A stretch of 64,000 bases of DNA. Source: JADJEI01 sp035328465 (GTDB lineage Bacteria; Bacteroidota; Ignavibacteria; Ignavibacteriales; Ignavibacteriaceae). The stretch spans positions 1-64,000 of the forward strand of contig DAOLIQ010000001.1 of assembly GCA_035328465.1 (NCBI GenBank), in the 5' to 3' direction. The position numbers were made by a program, and so were the translations under genes. The notes beneath the pieces are model-generated. The model was not told where the DNA came from and ran no database searches. It worked only from the letters and a program-made list of their open reading frames with translations. Below are positions 1 through 8,677 of this stretch, piece by piece; position 1 is the first letter of the stretch, and each line of letters begins with the position of its first letter.

Positions 1-1564
1 GTCCAATTACATCAAATATCTTCAAGCTTACTTTTGAATCTGCTGCTAAGCTGAAATTAATTGTTGTCGCTGGGTTAAATGGATTTGGATAGTTCTGTGT
101 CAATACAAATGAATTTAAAACAGTATGGTTTATATTTATGATTTTATTGGCGCCAACATACTCATAAGCGCCTATATCCCAATTTCCATATAAACCTCTT
201 ACATTACCCAATATATCCTTAGCGAATTCAGGTGCTAAGGTTTGACCATTATTAATTGCTAATGAAGAAGCTGATAAAGAATAAGGGTCTGATCCTGAAT
301 TCTGAAAAAGAGGGTTTGAATTAATTGAATTAAGGTCAAAAAATAATTCTGCTTGCCAATCACTCAACGAATTGTAAGTTATATCTCCACGATAAAATTT
401 GTCCGAGTAAAATAGATTATTATCTCCCTCATAACTTGAAGTTTCTTCTGAAATAAAAAGGCTAAAAGAACCGTCCAAATTTGAATATATAATATTGTTT
501 TTTGCAATGACATTAACTTGTGTAGTTGAACCCAATTTCATCCCAGAATAAAAACAATCTACGAGCGTATTATTATATATTTCGTGGGGTTGATCGTTAA
601 ATCGATCAATACTTATTCCGTCTTTGCAATTCTCTATCAAATTACTGTAAACTTCATTCTTATTACCTGGCAATCTGATTCCAGCACCTCCAATAATGTT
701 GCTAATTCGGTTAAATCTAATTTTGCCATCACCCCCCATATTTATACCATAATACGCAAGATTATTGCCATCAATAGTATTATATTCAAATATCCCGTTG
801 TGATTTGAATCAAATCGCGCTTGTATGATTCCTTTATCATTATCGAAATGATTAAATCTATTATTCGAAATTGTAAATACATTAGTATTTTTTATTTGTA
901 ACTGATCACCAATCGCTGATTCCGTTCCGTTTCTGTCGAAATAATTATTATCAATTAGCAAAGAATTTCCTTGAGAAAATACTCCATCATTTCGATTCAA
1001 CTCAATTATTGAATTTCTAATGATTGAATTGCTTCCCGCTAAATAAATTCCAAAGTTCAGCTCACCATCATTCACACTTCCATTATGGTGCACATATACA
1101 TTATCGATTACTATTGATAAATCATTATTATTTCCAACATCGGCATTTATCCCATCCTTTTGATAATTCCTGATTTCTATATTCTCAATTTTTATTCCTT
1201 TACTCTTAATTGTTATCCCAATATTATTTAAACTATTGCCATCAAAGATCGCTTTATTTAAGTCATCAGTGTAAGTAGTTATTGTAAGGTATTCTGGTGA
1301 AGATGTATCTTTTGTCAAGTCTAATGATTGATTCTTCCAGGTATCTCCATTTTTGAATAAAATGAAATCCGATGAGTTAATCTCCTCACTATCAATACCT
1401 TGATTAACACGGACTAAGGTTTGCCAAGCGTACGACGGAGTTAAACCACTGTTAGTATCAGAACCTCCAGAACTAGAAACATAGAAATAAGATTGGCACA
1501 AAACTTCGTTAGAGTTTATTAAGATTAAAAATGAAATCAGAAAAACTGTAAACACATTTTTCAT
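1..1564 (-). CDS. Secreted parallel beta-helix protein with T9SS sorting domain (3' end beyond window)
   Basis: The frame opens at ATG 1564, preceded by AAAGGA seven bases upstream, and appears open to the window edge: several stretches were translated and all stay in one frame. About 521 residues are visible and the extreme C-terminus is missing. Residues 1 to about 24 form a signal peptide (hydrophobic VFTVFLISFLILI). The middle consists of Asn/Ile-rich rungs such as EIYNNTLVDCFYSG and AKNNIIYSN, as in right-handed parallel beta-helix (pectate-lyase-like) proteins. The stretch GNWDIGAYEY resembles the end of choice-of-anchor Q domains. It is followed by NYPNPFNPATTINFSL and KVSLKIFDVIG, the hallmark of a type A T9SS C-terminal domain. 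The protein is therefore probably exported through the type IX system to the cell surface or medium. Beta-helix proteins often bind or cleave polysaccharides, but no catalytic residues could be assigned here. Confidence 0.85.
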   Translation of the reverse strand, partial: MKNVFTVFLISFLILINSNEVLCQSYFYVSSSGGSDTNSGLTPSYAWQTLVRVNQGIDSEEINSSDFILFKNGDTWKNQSLDLTKDTSSPEYLTITTYTDDLNKAIFDGNSLNNIGITIKSKGIKIENIEIRNYQKDGINADVGNNNDLSIVIDNVYVHHNGSVNDGELNFGIYLAGSNSIIRNSIIELNRNDGVFSQGNSLLIDNNYFDRNGTESAIGDQLQIKNTNVFTISNNRFNHFDNDKGIIQARFDSNHNGIFEYNTIDGNNLAYYGINMGGDGKIRFNRISNIIGGAGIRLPGNKNEVYSNLIENCKDGISIDRFNDQPHEIYNNTLVDCFYSGMKLGSTTQVNVIAKNNIIYSNLDGSFSLFISEETSSYEGDNNLFYSDKFYRGDITYNSLSDWQAELFFDLNSINSNPLFQNSGSDPYSLSASSLAINNGQTLAPEFAKDILGNVRGLYGNWDIGAYEYVGANKIININHTVLNSFVLTQNYPNPFNPATTINFSLAADSKVSLKIFDVIG

Positions 1565-1655
1565 TATGATGTCCTTTCTTTAAGTATTGATAAATCACAA
1601 TCGTATAAAACTTGATATAAGTCTAATCATTTTTTATTATTGAAGCAAGTATTTG

Positions 1656-2147
1656 CTAAATAATTTTTTTATTTTTTTCAAGGGATTCCCGTTCAAGATT
1701 TTTCTTGAAGTCAATCATTTTAGTTAGAATATTCTTATCGGCAGTTGCTAATATTTGTGCGGCAAGTATTCCAGCATTCTTTGCGCCGTTAATCGCAACA
1801 GTTGCAACAGGAACTCCTGAAGGCATTTGCACTATTGATAATAACGAATCCATTCCTTCTAAAGATTTTCCTTTTATAGGAACTCCAATAACAGGCAGCG
1901 GAGTGAAAGCTGCTGTTACTCCCGGCAAATGAGCTGCGCCACCGGCACCGGCAATAATAACTTTCATTCCTTTTGTGTGTGCGTTAGCTGCATATTCAGA
2001 AAGATATTTTGGGCTGCGATGAGCAGAAATTATTTTCATCTCATTTGATATTCCAAACTGATCTAAAACATCTGAAGCTTCTTTCATTATCGGAAGATCC
2101 GAATCACTTCCCATAATTATTCCGACTAATATATTTTTAGCTGCCAT
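1656..2147 (-). CDS. purE: N5-carboxyaminoimidazole ribonucleotide mutase PurE
   Basis: PurE interconverts N5-CAIR and CAIR in de novo purine synthesis in the cytoplasm. The 163 residues match the family length. GSDSD (13-17), SAHRSP (41-46, with the conserved catalytic His43) and [11 protein letters not shown] (66-76) are the substrate-binding and catalytic loops of class I PurE. An AAAAGGAG ribosome site lies five bases before ATG 2147. The gene follows comEC by 27 bases on the same strand and is the last of a long minus-strand cluster. No purK, which would make N5-CAIR, is visible nearby. Identification is firm. Confidence 0.96.
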   Translation of the reverse strand: MAAKNILVGIIMGSDSDLPIMKEASDVLDQFGISNEMKIISAHRSPKYLSEYAANAHTKGMKVIIAGAGGAAHLPGVTAAFTPLPVIGVPIKGKSLEGMDSLLSIVQMPSGVPVATVAINGAKNAGILAAQILATADKNILTKMIDFKKNLERESLEKNKKII

Positions 2148-2174
2148 TTCAACTCCTTTTAATTATTAAAATAT

Positions 2175-4565
2175 TTATCTCCATTGAACAACATAGATTG
2201 AATCACCATCTGACTGAAAAATGGATGCGCCTGTTAGATCTGTTCTAAAAACTTTAGAGCCTGAGTTTTGCAATCTCTTCAAAACTTCTTTAGATGGATG
2301 CCCAAATTTATTTTTAAATCCTGCGCTTACCAAAGAAATTTTTGGATTAACCTTCCTGCAAAATTCATTTGAAGTACTCGTCTTACTTCCGTGATGACCA
2401 ACTTTCAAAACATCAGATTGAAGAAAATTAGAATATTTATTTGTGAAATAATTTTCACCAATTGTTTCAAGATCGCCAGTGAATAAAAAGCTGGTATTTC
2501 CGTAAACTAATTTGAAAATGCCGCTCTTATCATTTGTGGAAAGCGCTGTATAATTTTTATCAGCGGGATCATTTAAAATGTAAAAACGCACGCCGCCAAT
2601 TTCTAAATAATTTTTCTTGTAGTAAGTTATAGGCAAATGTTTTTGACGAAGGTATTTCTCAAACCTTACATCTTTCTCAAGCGTTGAATCGAGTTCCGGT
2701 TTGAAAATCATATTAATTTTATTTTTTTCTATCAGCGAAATAAATCCAGCATAATGATCTGAGTCAATATGAGTTACAAATCCGTAGTCAATTTTTTCAA
2801 TGCCTAAATAATCAAGCAAAGGAATTATTACACGCTCGCCATTATCAAAATATTGATCCGCATTGCCGGCATCAATTAGCGCAGTTTTTTCATCTGGAAA
2901 TTTTATCAGGAAAGCATCCCCCTGCCCTACATCTATCATTACAATGCTAAGTAAATTCGAAGATAGCAATTCTTTATCATCTACTTGAGAATATATAAAA
3001 ATGTTTAAAACCGTGATAAGTAACAGAATGATTTTAGCCATTCGTGAATTAAATTTTTTCCAAAAATAAATAGTTAAAAAAATAAATATGGAAATCGTAA
3101 CCGCATTAATGATTGAGAACTGATTTATTCGGGCAAAAGAGAAATCAAGTTCGCCGGCAGACCTGATAAAAGTAAAGAGTGAAAAAGTCAGGTAATCATT
3201 CACATATGCATAAACCGATGCAAGCCAAATTGAGACTGAACTGACTGCAAGAGTGAAGATTGCAATCGCAACCACAATTCCGACAGCGGGAATTACGATC
3301 AAGTTTGCAGCGAATGCTATGATGGATAATTTTCCAAAATAAAACATTGTGAGTGGAAGAGTGCCGAGCTGCGCTCCGAATGATACTGCAAGAAATAAAA
3401 ATAAATATCGAAGTATTTTTGATTTCAGGTTAAGAAAATTGATATAATTAGTAATTGATGGAGTAACAGCAGCAATTCCTAAAACTGCACCGAATGATAA
3501 TTGAAAGGATGGGGAAAATAATTCATAAGGTTTGAATAGTAATATTGCCAGTGCAGCGATTGAAAGTGAATTAAAAATGTTGGTCGTGCGATTAGAAACA
3601 AATGCAGCAATAATTACTGAAGCCATAACCACTGCGCGGATAACAGAGTCAGGTGAATTTGTAAGGAACATAAAAAATATTAGTCCCGCCGCTGTAAAAA
3701 GAGAGCGCAAATAAAGATTGAACCTCCCGAAACAAATTAAAAATATCATTGCGATATACCCAACGTGCAAACCTGAAACAGCGAGTACGTGCACCACCCC
3801 TGTGTTTATGAATTGAGTTTTCGTATCGTAATCAATTTCGCTTCTATCCGCAAGCAAAAGTCCTTTGATAAACCCTGCTGTCATTGGCAGATGAATTGAC
3901 TCAATTCTTGAATCAAGCATTCGCCTGAATTGATGAATACTATTATTAAAATAATTTACTTCATTGTTTACGATATTTACACTACTTGTTTTGTAAGTAA
4001 TTATTGACCCTGATACTCCAATCGAATGGAGATAATTATTATAATCGAACTCACCGGGATTGCGTTGTGTACGACCTTCTGAAAAAATACCGGACACTGA
4101 AATTTTATTTCCCGGTTTCAATAAATCATACAATGAATCCATTGATACTTTACTATCACGAATTTTGATATAAAGTTCACAATTTATTTTTTTAGATAAT
4201 TCACGGAATTTTATTGAGTCAACCTCCAATAGTAAATTAATTTCATATTCACGAGGAAGGTCAATCTTTTTTATTTCTCCAAATGCCAGGACACCCTTTT
4301 CTCGATTCAATGAATCCGGAAAATCTATAAACTCAATTTTGTTGATGCCAGCAGTTAATGCGCCCGCATTTACGACAGTTAATGCTGATAGTATTAGGAT
4401 GAAAATATTTTGCCTCTCCCTTAGAAATTTAATAATTATAACTAAAAGAAGGATTAAAAAAATTTCTAAGAATAAAAGGAAAAGGGGCTGGTAACTGGAA
4501 AATTTTTGAATGATAATTCCTGCAATAAAAAGTAAAACAAATTTTATTACAGGATATTCTTTCAT
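2175..4565 (-). CDS. comEC: ComEC/Rec2 family DNA-uptake channel protein
   Basis: This is a polytopic inner-membrane protein of the ComEC/Rec2 family, which moves single-stranded DNA into the cytoplasm during transformation. It has N-terminal membrane helices (about 8-60), a soluble DUF4131-like region (about 80-190), the Competence domain with HVLAVSGLHVGY (about 255), many helices to about 510, and a C-terminal metallo-beta-lactamase-like domain. That domain carries DVGQGDAFLI and the metal motif THIDSDHYAG. The ATG at 4565 forms an ATGA overlap with the stop of the upstream gene, so it is preferred over the TTG at 4571; the protein is then 796 residues. No strong ribosome site is seen, which suits translational coupling. 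Full-length ComEC with an intact MBL domain suggests competence, but no other com genes are in the window. Confidence 0.93.
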   Translation of the reverse strand: MKEYPVIKFVLLFIAGIIIQKFSSYQPLFLLFLEIFLILLLVIIIKFLRERQNIFILILSALTVVNAGALTAGINKIEFIDFPDSLNREKGVLAFGEIKKIDLPREYEINLLLEVDSIKFRELSKKINCELYIKIRDSKVSMDSLYDLLKPGNKISVSGIFSEGRTQRNPGEFDYNNYLHSIGVSGSIITYKTSSVNIVNNEVNYFNNSIHQFRRMLDSRIESIHLPMTAGFIKGLLLADRSEIDYDTKTQFINTGVVHVLAVSGLHVGYIAMIFLICFGRFNLYLRSLFTAAGLIFFMFLTNSPDSVIRAVVMASVIIAAFVSNRTTNIFNSLSIAALAILLFKPYELFSPSFQLSFGAVLGIAAVTPSITNYINFLNLKSKILRYLFLFLAVSFGAQLGTLPLTMFYFGKLSIIAFAANLIVIPAVGIVVAIAIFTLAVSSVSIWLASVYAYVNDYLTFSLFTFIRSAGELDFSFARINQFSIINAVTISIFIFLTIYFWKKFNSRMAKIILLLITVLNIFIYSQVDDKELLSSNLLSIVMIDVGQGDAFLIKFPDEKTALIDAGNADQYFDNGERVIIPLLDYLGIEKIDYGFVTHIDSDHYAGFISLIEKNKINMIFKPELDSTLEKDVRFEKYLRQKHLPITYYKKNYLEIGGVRFYILNDPADKNYTALSTNDKSGIFKLVYGNTSFLFTGDLETIGENYFTNKYSNFLQSDVLKVGHHGSKTSTSNEFCRKVNPKISLVSAGFKNKFGHPSKEVLKRLQNSGSKVFRTDLTGASIFQSDGDSIYVVQWR

Positions 4566-5464
4566 AAGCAATAATCTGAAATGACTTTTTTGAATTGCGA
4601 AATATCGGTAATTGATTCTGCTAACAGTACGGCGTGTTTACCACCTGTAATTGTAAGTGCAGGATTCAATGTGTGTGTTTTAATCGAAAGGTCTTCGAGG
4701 TTTCCGTGATCAGAACAAACTATAAAAGTCAAATCATTTGGAATATTTTTCATCAGGTGCAGGAGGAACAAATCAATGTTACTAAAAATTTGTTCGAATT
4801 CATTTTTTATTCTTCCGTGTCCAAGATGGTCAGTAAGAAAAAATTCGTAAAGCGTAAAATCGTTTTCGTTTGCGAGTTTCAGCAATCGCTCCGCAGCAGT
4901 TTGCGGATTTATGACTGGCAGGTTGTAATTAAGTTTGCTATTCCATCTTTCATTTGTAATCTCTGCCGTAAGTGCGGTTCCATTGAGTACATCAGTTTCA
5001 TTATTTAATTTCATTCCTGCAGAAAGATAGCTTAATGAAGTTACACTCAACCTTGATTTACCGGAATTTAAATAATCAAAAAAAACTTGGGGGTAAGCAT
5101 TTGCAAAGAAAGCTTTGCGATTTAAATTTTTATAATGCTTAAAAATATTTTTTTCTTTAATGATAGGAATTGTTGTTGAATAAGGGTAGGGTCCAAAATG
5201 CTTACCAACAAATTCGGGCGCATTTAGACCGCAAAAAATAGAAGTTTGTCCTGTGCCGCTTTGCGGAAATCCTTCTACACCAAGACGTGCATCTGTTGGG
5301 AAGAGATAAAATCCCGATGAGCTAAAAAATTGATTTTCAAGTGAAGGAATTTGACCAAAAATTTCCAGCAGCGATTTAAAATTATATTTGAAGAAAGGAT
5401 TAAATTCAAAATCTTTTTTACCAATGCCGATGCCATCAATAAATATCATGAGTACCGGATTCAA
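4562..5464 (-). CDS. Alkaline-phosphatase-superfamily metalloenzyme (iPGM-like)
   Basis: The 300-residue soluble protein belongs to the alkaline phosphatase superfamily, near the cofactor-independent phosphoglycerate mutase branch. Visible metal-site elements are FIDGIGIG (Asp10), SGTGQTS (69-75, the nucleophile loop), LTDHLGHG (about 211-218) and CSDHGNLED (about 251-259). It is much shorter than a true iPGM (about 510 residues) and lacks the inserted phosphotransferase domain, so it is unlikely to be the glycolytic mutase. Its substrate cannot be told from sequence; a phosphatase or phosphoesterase is the cautious reading. It sits 24 bases after dtd and overlaps comEC by four bases, so the three are probably co-transcribed. 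Confidence 0.8.
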   Translation of the reverse strand: MNPVLMIFIDGIGIGKKDFEFNPFFKYNFKSLLEIFGQIPSLENQFFSSSGFYLFPTDARLGVEGFPQSGTGQTSIFCGLNAPEFVGKHFGPYPYSTTIPIIKEKNIFKHYKNLNRKAFFANAYPQVFFDYLNSGKSRLSVTSLSYLSAGMKLNNETDVLNGTALTAEITNERWNSKLNYNLPVINPQTAAERLLKLANENDFTLYEFFLTDHLGHGRIKNEFEQIFSNIDLFLLHLMKNIPNDLTFIVCSDHGNLEDLSIKTHTLNPALTITGGKHAVLLAESITDISQFKKVISDYCL

Positions 5465-5488
5465 AATTCAATCTCCAATTCTAGCAAA

Positions 5489-5944
5489 TTAAGTTTCTTT
5501 AGATTCAACAAGAAGTGTAACAGGACCATCATTAACGATTATTACTTGCATCATTGCACCGAATATTCCCGTCTTTACTTTACGTTCACCAAGATTTTCT
5601 TTCATTCTCTTAATAAATTTTTCATAAAGTGGAATCGCTTCGTCAGGTTTGGCAGCATCTGTAAAACCAGGCCTGTTACCTTTTGAAGTATCACCGTATA
5701 AAGTAAATTGAGATATGATCAAAACCTCGCCGCTGATATCTTTTAATGAAATATTCATTTTCTGATCGCTGTCTTCGAATACACGAAGGTTGGTGCACTT
5801 ATCGGCGATGTAAACTGAGTCCTCAATTGTATCTCCGGTTTTTATTCCAAGCAGAATTACTAATCCCCTCTTTATATCGGCCGAATAATTATTAGCTGAT
5901 ATATAAACTCCTCCTTCAGAAACCCTTTGAACTAATGCTCGCAT
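5489..5944 (-). CDS. dtd: D-aminoacyl-tRNA deacylase Dtd
   Basis: Dtd hydrolyses D-aminoacyl-tRNAs (and Gly-tRNA-Ala), a proofreading role in the cytoplasm. The 151 residues begin with the family-typical MRALVQRV. They contain SQFTLYGD (78-85), the active-site strand, and NDGPVT (138-143), which holds the Gly-cisPro pair that enforces chirality. The ATG at 5944 overlaps the stop codon of prmC by one base (TAATG), so the genes are translationally linked. Length and motifs fit the family exactly. Confidence 0.96.
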   Translation of the reverse strand: MRALVQRVSEGGVYISANNYSADIKRGLVILLGIKTGDTIEDSVYIADKCTNLRVFEDSDQKMNISLKDISGEVLIISQFTLYGDTSKGNRPGFTDAAKPDEAIPLYEKFIKRMKENLGERKVKTGIFGAMMQVIIVNDGPVTLLVESKET

Positions 5945-6792
5945 TATTTTTCTCCTGAAATTACTCTATCAATCTCCTGATAGTCTTTTTTTATTTGGAT
6001 GTTTGCAAATCCATTTTCCTGCAGGATCTTTTTTACAGAATCAGATTGATCTTTCCCAATTTCAAAATAAAGTTTTCCGTTATTTTTCAAAAGCCTTATT
6101 GCTTTTTCTGAAATGATTTTAAAGAATGAAAGCCCATCTGCATAGTCGGTCAATGCAATTGCTGGTTCAAAGACTCGTAACTCAGTTTGAAGTTTTGGGA
6201 ATTCATCCTTTGAAATATATGGAGGATTTGAAACAATAATATCAAACGATTCCTTTAATAAAGAAAGATCACTACGAACATCTAATTGCAAAAATTTTAT
6301 CCGATCTGTTACATCGTTTTTAATTGCATTCTTCTTAGCGTTCGCTAATGCAGCTTCACTAATATCTATCGCAAATAATTCTGGCTGCTCCAAACTCTTT
6401 GCCAATGCAATCGCAATTATTCCGCTTCCTGTACCAATATCAAGAATCTTTAGAGTAGTATTTTTATTCTCTTCAATAATTGTATCAACTAACAATTCCG
6501 TTTCAGGACGCGGAATTAAAACTGAAGAATCAACACTAAATTCTAATCCATAAAATTCAACATTTCCAATAATATATTGAAGAGGAACAAAACTACCGCG
6601 TTTTTTTAGCAGTTCCCTGTAAAGAATAATTTCGTTTTCTTTCAATGGACGATCAAATAAAAGGTAGAGGTCAAGTCGTTTGCAATTTAAAAGGTGTGCA
6701 AGCAGTAATTCTGCATTAAGGCGGGGAGATTCAATTCCTTTTTTTTGTAAATAATCAGCGGAAAGTTTAACGGCCTCAAGTACTGTTAGCAT
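5944..6792 (-). CDS. prmC: Release factor glutamine methyltransferase PrmC (HemK)
   Basis: PrmC methylates the Gln of the GGQ motif in peptide-chain release factors using S-adenosylmethionine. An N-terminal helical domain (1 to about 90) carries PRPETE (95-100). The Rossmann methyltransferase domain follows, with the SAM loop DIGTGSG (118-124) and the catalytic NPPY (189-192). The length of 282 residues is normal. prfA, a common neighbour elsewhere, is not adjacent here. The gene lies 21 bases after the PEGA-like gene and runs directly into dtd. Confidence 0.95.
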   Translation of the reverse strand: MLTVLEAVKLSADYLQKKGIESPRLNAELLLAHLLNCKRLDLYLLFDRPLKENEIILYRELLKKRGSFVPLQYIIGNVEFYGLEFSVDSSVLIPRPETELLVDTIIEENKNTTLKILDIGTGSGIIAIALAKSLEQPELFAIDISEAALANAKKNAIKNDVTDRIKFLQLDVRSDLSLLKESFDIIVSNPPYISKDEFPKLQTELRVFEPAIALTDYADGLSFFKIISEKAIRLLKNNGKLYFEIGKDQSDSVKKILQENGFANIQIKKDYQEIDRVISGEK

Positions 6793-6813
6793 TTATTTTT
6801 TTTGTATAGTCTT

Positions 6814-7548
6814 CTATTCTGCCAAAACCTTGTATAACAGATAGCCGAAATTTATATGAAGTAATCCAAAAGATATACCTGAAATAAGATCGTATTTTTT
6901 GGTTAGATCAAGTGATGCTTGATTTCCTGTTAATTTATATTCATCAAAATTATCATCAGCCAAAAGTTTGTAATATGCTGTCACCCCGCCAAGCACAGCA
7001 GCTGCACCAAGAAGAATTTTAAACTCAAGTGTTTCAAAAAAACTTTCTTGTTTTGTGCTGCCAATAAATTTCAAATTGAAAATATTATTCCGGGTCAATT
7101 CGTCAAAAGAAACGTTTAGCGGTTCATAATCTTCTTTAGAGATAACTAATGAAGATTGACTTCTACTAATAAACAAAGGAGTGTAACCAAGCAATGAATC
7201 GCCGCTGATAATTTTTGCGTCCTGCGGTTTTGTATCCAGGTATATTTCTTCGTTAAAAAAATACTTGAAATATTTTTCATTACAGTCATTAACATAGATA
7301 GTATCAATAATTGTTTTTGCATCGAGCCTGTCGCTGTTTTCCAACAAAGAAATTTTATAAATTCCTTTTTTAAGTTGAAGAATGAACTGATTGCTTTGTT
7401 CAAACTCATTTCCATTGTATGATAACATTACATTTGGAATATCGCACTCAATTTTGACTACTGCTTCACAATTGTCTTGTCCTTTTAGGAAAATATTCAC
7501 AGCAAAGACAAATAGAAAAATAAATTTTATTTTACCTGATAAATTCAT
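6814..7548 (-). CDS. PEGA-like secreted protein with C-terminal membrane segments
   Basis: The preferred start is ATG 7548, giving 244 residues. It begins with a clear signal peptide (KIKFIFLFVFAVNIFLKGQ), whereas the 35-residue upstream extension lies wholly inside the preceding gene. Residues about 25-100 form a beta-rich region, followed by a PEGA-like repeat around GDSLLGYTPLFI and ISKEDYEPLNV. Near the C-terminus are two hydrophobic segments (about 177-195 and 218-240). The gene overlaps the BamB-like lipoprotein gene by 17 bases. PEGA-like domains occur in envelope proteins, but no enzymatic function is visible, so the role is unknown. Location in or at the cell envelope is inferred from the signal peptide and neighbours. 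Confidence 0.7.
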   Translation of the reverse strand: MNLSGKIKFIFLFVFAVNIFLKGQDNCEAVVKIECDIPNVMLSYNGNEFEQSNQFILQLKKGIYKISLLENSDRLDAKTIIDTIYVNDCNEKYFKYFFNEEIYLDTKPQDAKIISGDSLLGYTPLFISRSQSSLVISKEDYEPLNVSFDELTRNNIFNLKFIGSTKQESFFETLEFKILLGAAAVLGGVTAYYKLLADDNFDEYKLTGNQASLDLTKKYDLISGISFGLLHINFGYLLYKVLAE

Positions 7549-8677
7549 AAGCCTCAAGATTTCCATTATCGTATCCAATATAAAGAATGCTATCTCTAAT
7601 TGCCGGTGAAAGTTTTGATCTCCCGTCAAACTGAATATCCTTTGTAATAGCACCTGTAAATTTATTTACAAAGTGAATTTGTTTATTCTGATCCGGTACT
7701 ATTAAAAAATTATCTGTAACAGCAGGAGTGATGTTTAAATTTCCATCTACAATTGAAGTCCAGATTAAATTTCCGTCAGAAATATTCAATTTGAATAATT
7801 CACCTTTGAGATTTCCGAAATAGATTGATGAATCATCAGCTGCAGGTGTCATTGTAATTCTACTACGGCTTTGAAATTCCCACTTCGTCGAGCCATCGGA
7901 TTTTAAACAGAATAAATTGCCACTATGATCGCCAACGAAAATATCATTGCGGCTGATCATTATTCCGGAATCAAAGATTGATTCAAATTTCTTTCTAAAA
8001 TTTATTTCGCCTGTATCAGTGTTAATTAATAAAATTTCTCCGTTGTCATTTCCGATTACAATATTATTATCCATTATTGCAGGAGAACATCTGACAGTTG
8101 ACTTAGTATCCGCCTGCCATAATTTATTGCCGAGAAAATCGTAACGATAAACGATACCTTTTTCTGTTGAACAAATAAGACCATTAGGCATCAAAAGCAT
8201 TTCAGTTTTCACTTTGCCTTTTAGTACAATTTCTTTGTAAAGTTCAGCACGCGAAAAGTCATAAATAATTATTGAAGTTAAATCTTCATTAAAATGTACG
8301 TTGGCAAAAATCACCCACGAACGGTAAATCAAGGGTGTGGTAAAGATTGAGCCTTTATAAGAAATATGCCCGATCTTTTTACCAGTTGAAGTATTGTAGC
8401 AATATACTCTTCCAGAAAGATCATTAACGAAAAGGTACTGGTTTTGAAACACGACTGATGAATTAGCAAAGCTTCCGCTTACTGAAAAATCATATTTCAT
8501 TTTTATCGAATCTGTAACCGACAGGGGGAAGTAAAAAGTCCGCTGATTTGTTTTGCCAAAAACGGGATAAGGATCGTTGTCCTTTAGGAAATCAAGCTTG
8601 ATACTTGAGCCAATGCAGCCGGAAAGAATTAATGAAGTGAGCGTCAATATCGAAAATATTTTTTTCAAAAATCCCAT
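7532..8677 (-). CDS. PQQ-type beta-propeller lipoprotein (BamB-like)
   Basis: The 381-residue protein begins with a lipoprotein signal ending in LILSGC (Cys21). The rest is repeated blades of the PQQ/BamB type, recognisable by recurring units such as YCYNTSTGKKIGHI, LLINTDTGEINFRKKF and FKLNISDGNLIWTSIV. BamB is an outer-membrane lipoprotein of the beta-barrel assembly machine; blade number and lipidation fit. The gene overlaps by 13 bases an upstream gene with a C-terminal surface-antigen-like barrel, which makes a barrel-assembly or barrel-partner role plausible. Family membership as a propeller lipoprotein is firm; BamB orthology is not. Confidence 0.82.
   Translation of the reverse strand: MGFLKKIFSILTLTSLILSGCIGSSIKLDFLKDNDPYPVFGKTNQRTFYFPLSVTDSIKMKYDFSVSGSFANSSVVFQNQYLFVNDLSGRVYCYNTSTGKKIGHISYKGSIFTTPLIYRSWVIFANVHFNEDLTSIIIYDFSRAELYKEIVLKGKVKTEMLLMPNGLICSTEKGIVYRYDFLGNKLWQADTKSTVRCSPAIMDNNIVIGNDNGEILLINTDTGEINFRKKFESIFDSGIMISRNDIFVGDHSGNLFCLKSDGSTKWEFQSRSRITMTPAADDSSIYFGNLKGELFKLNISDGNLIWTSIVDGNLNITPAVTDNFLIVPDQNKQIHFVNKFTGAITKDIQFDGRSKLSPAIRDSILYIGYDNGNLEAYEFIR

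Noticed and set aside
584..808. Plus-strand open frame of 74 codons
   Set aside because: It lies antisense inside the beta-helix gene, whose minus-strand frame reads a coherent protein through this stretch; there is no ribosome site or family resemblance.
7549..7653. Upstream 35-residue extension of the PEGA-like protein
   Set aside because: It lies entirely in the BamB-like coding sequence and would bury the signal peptide that starts at ATG 7548.
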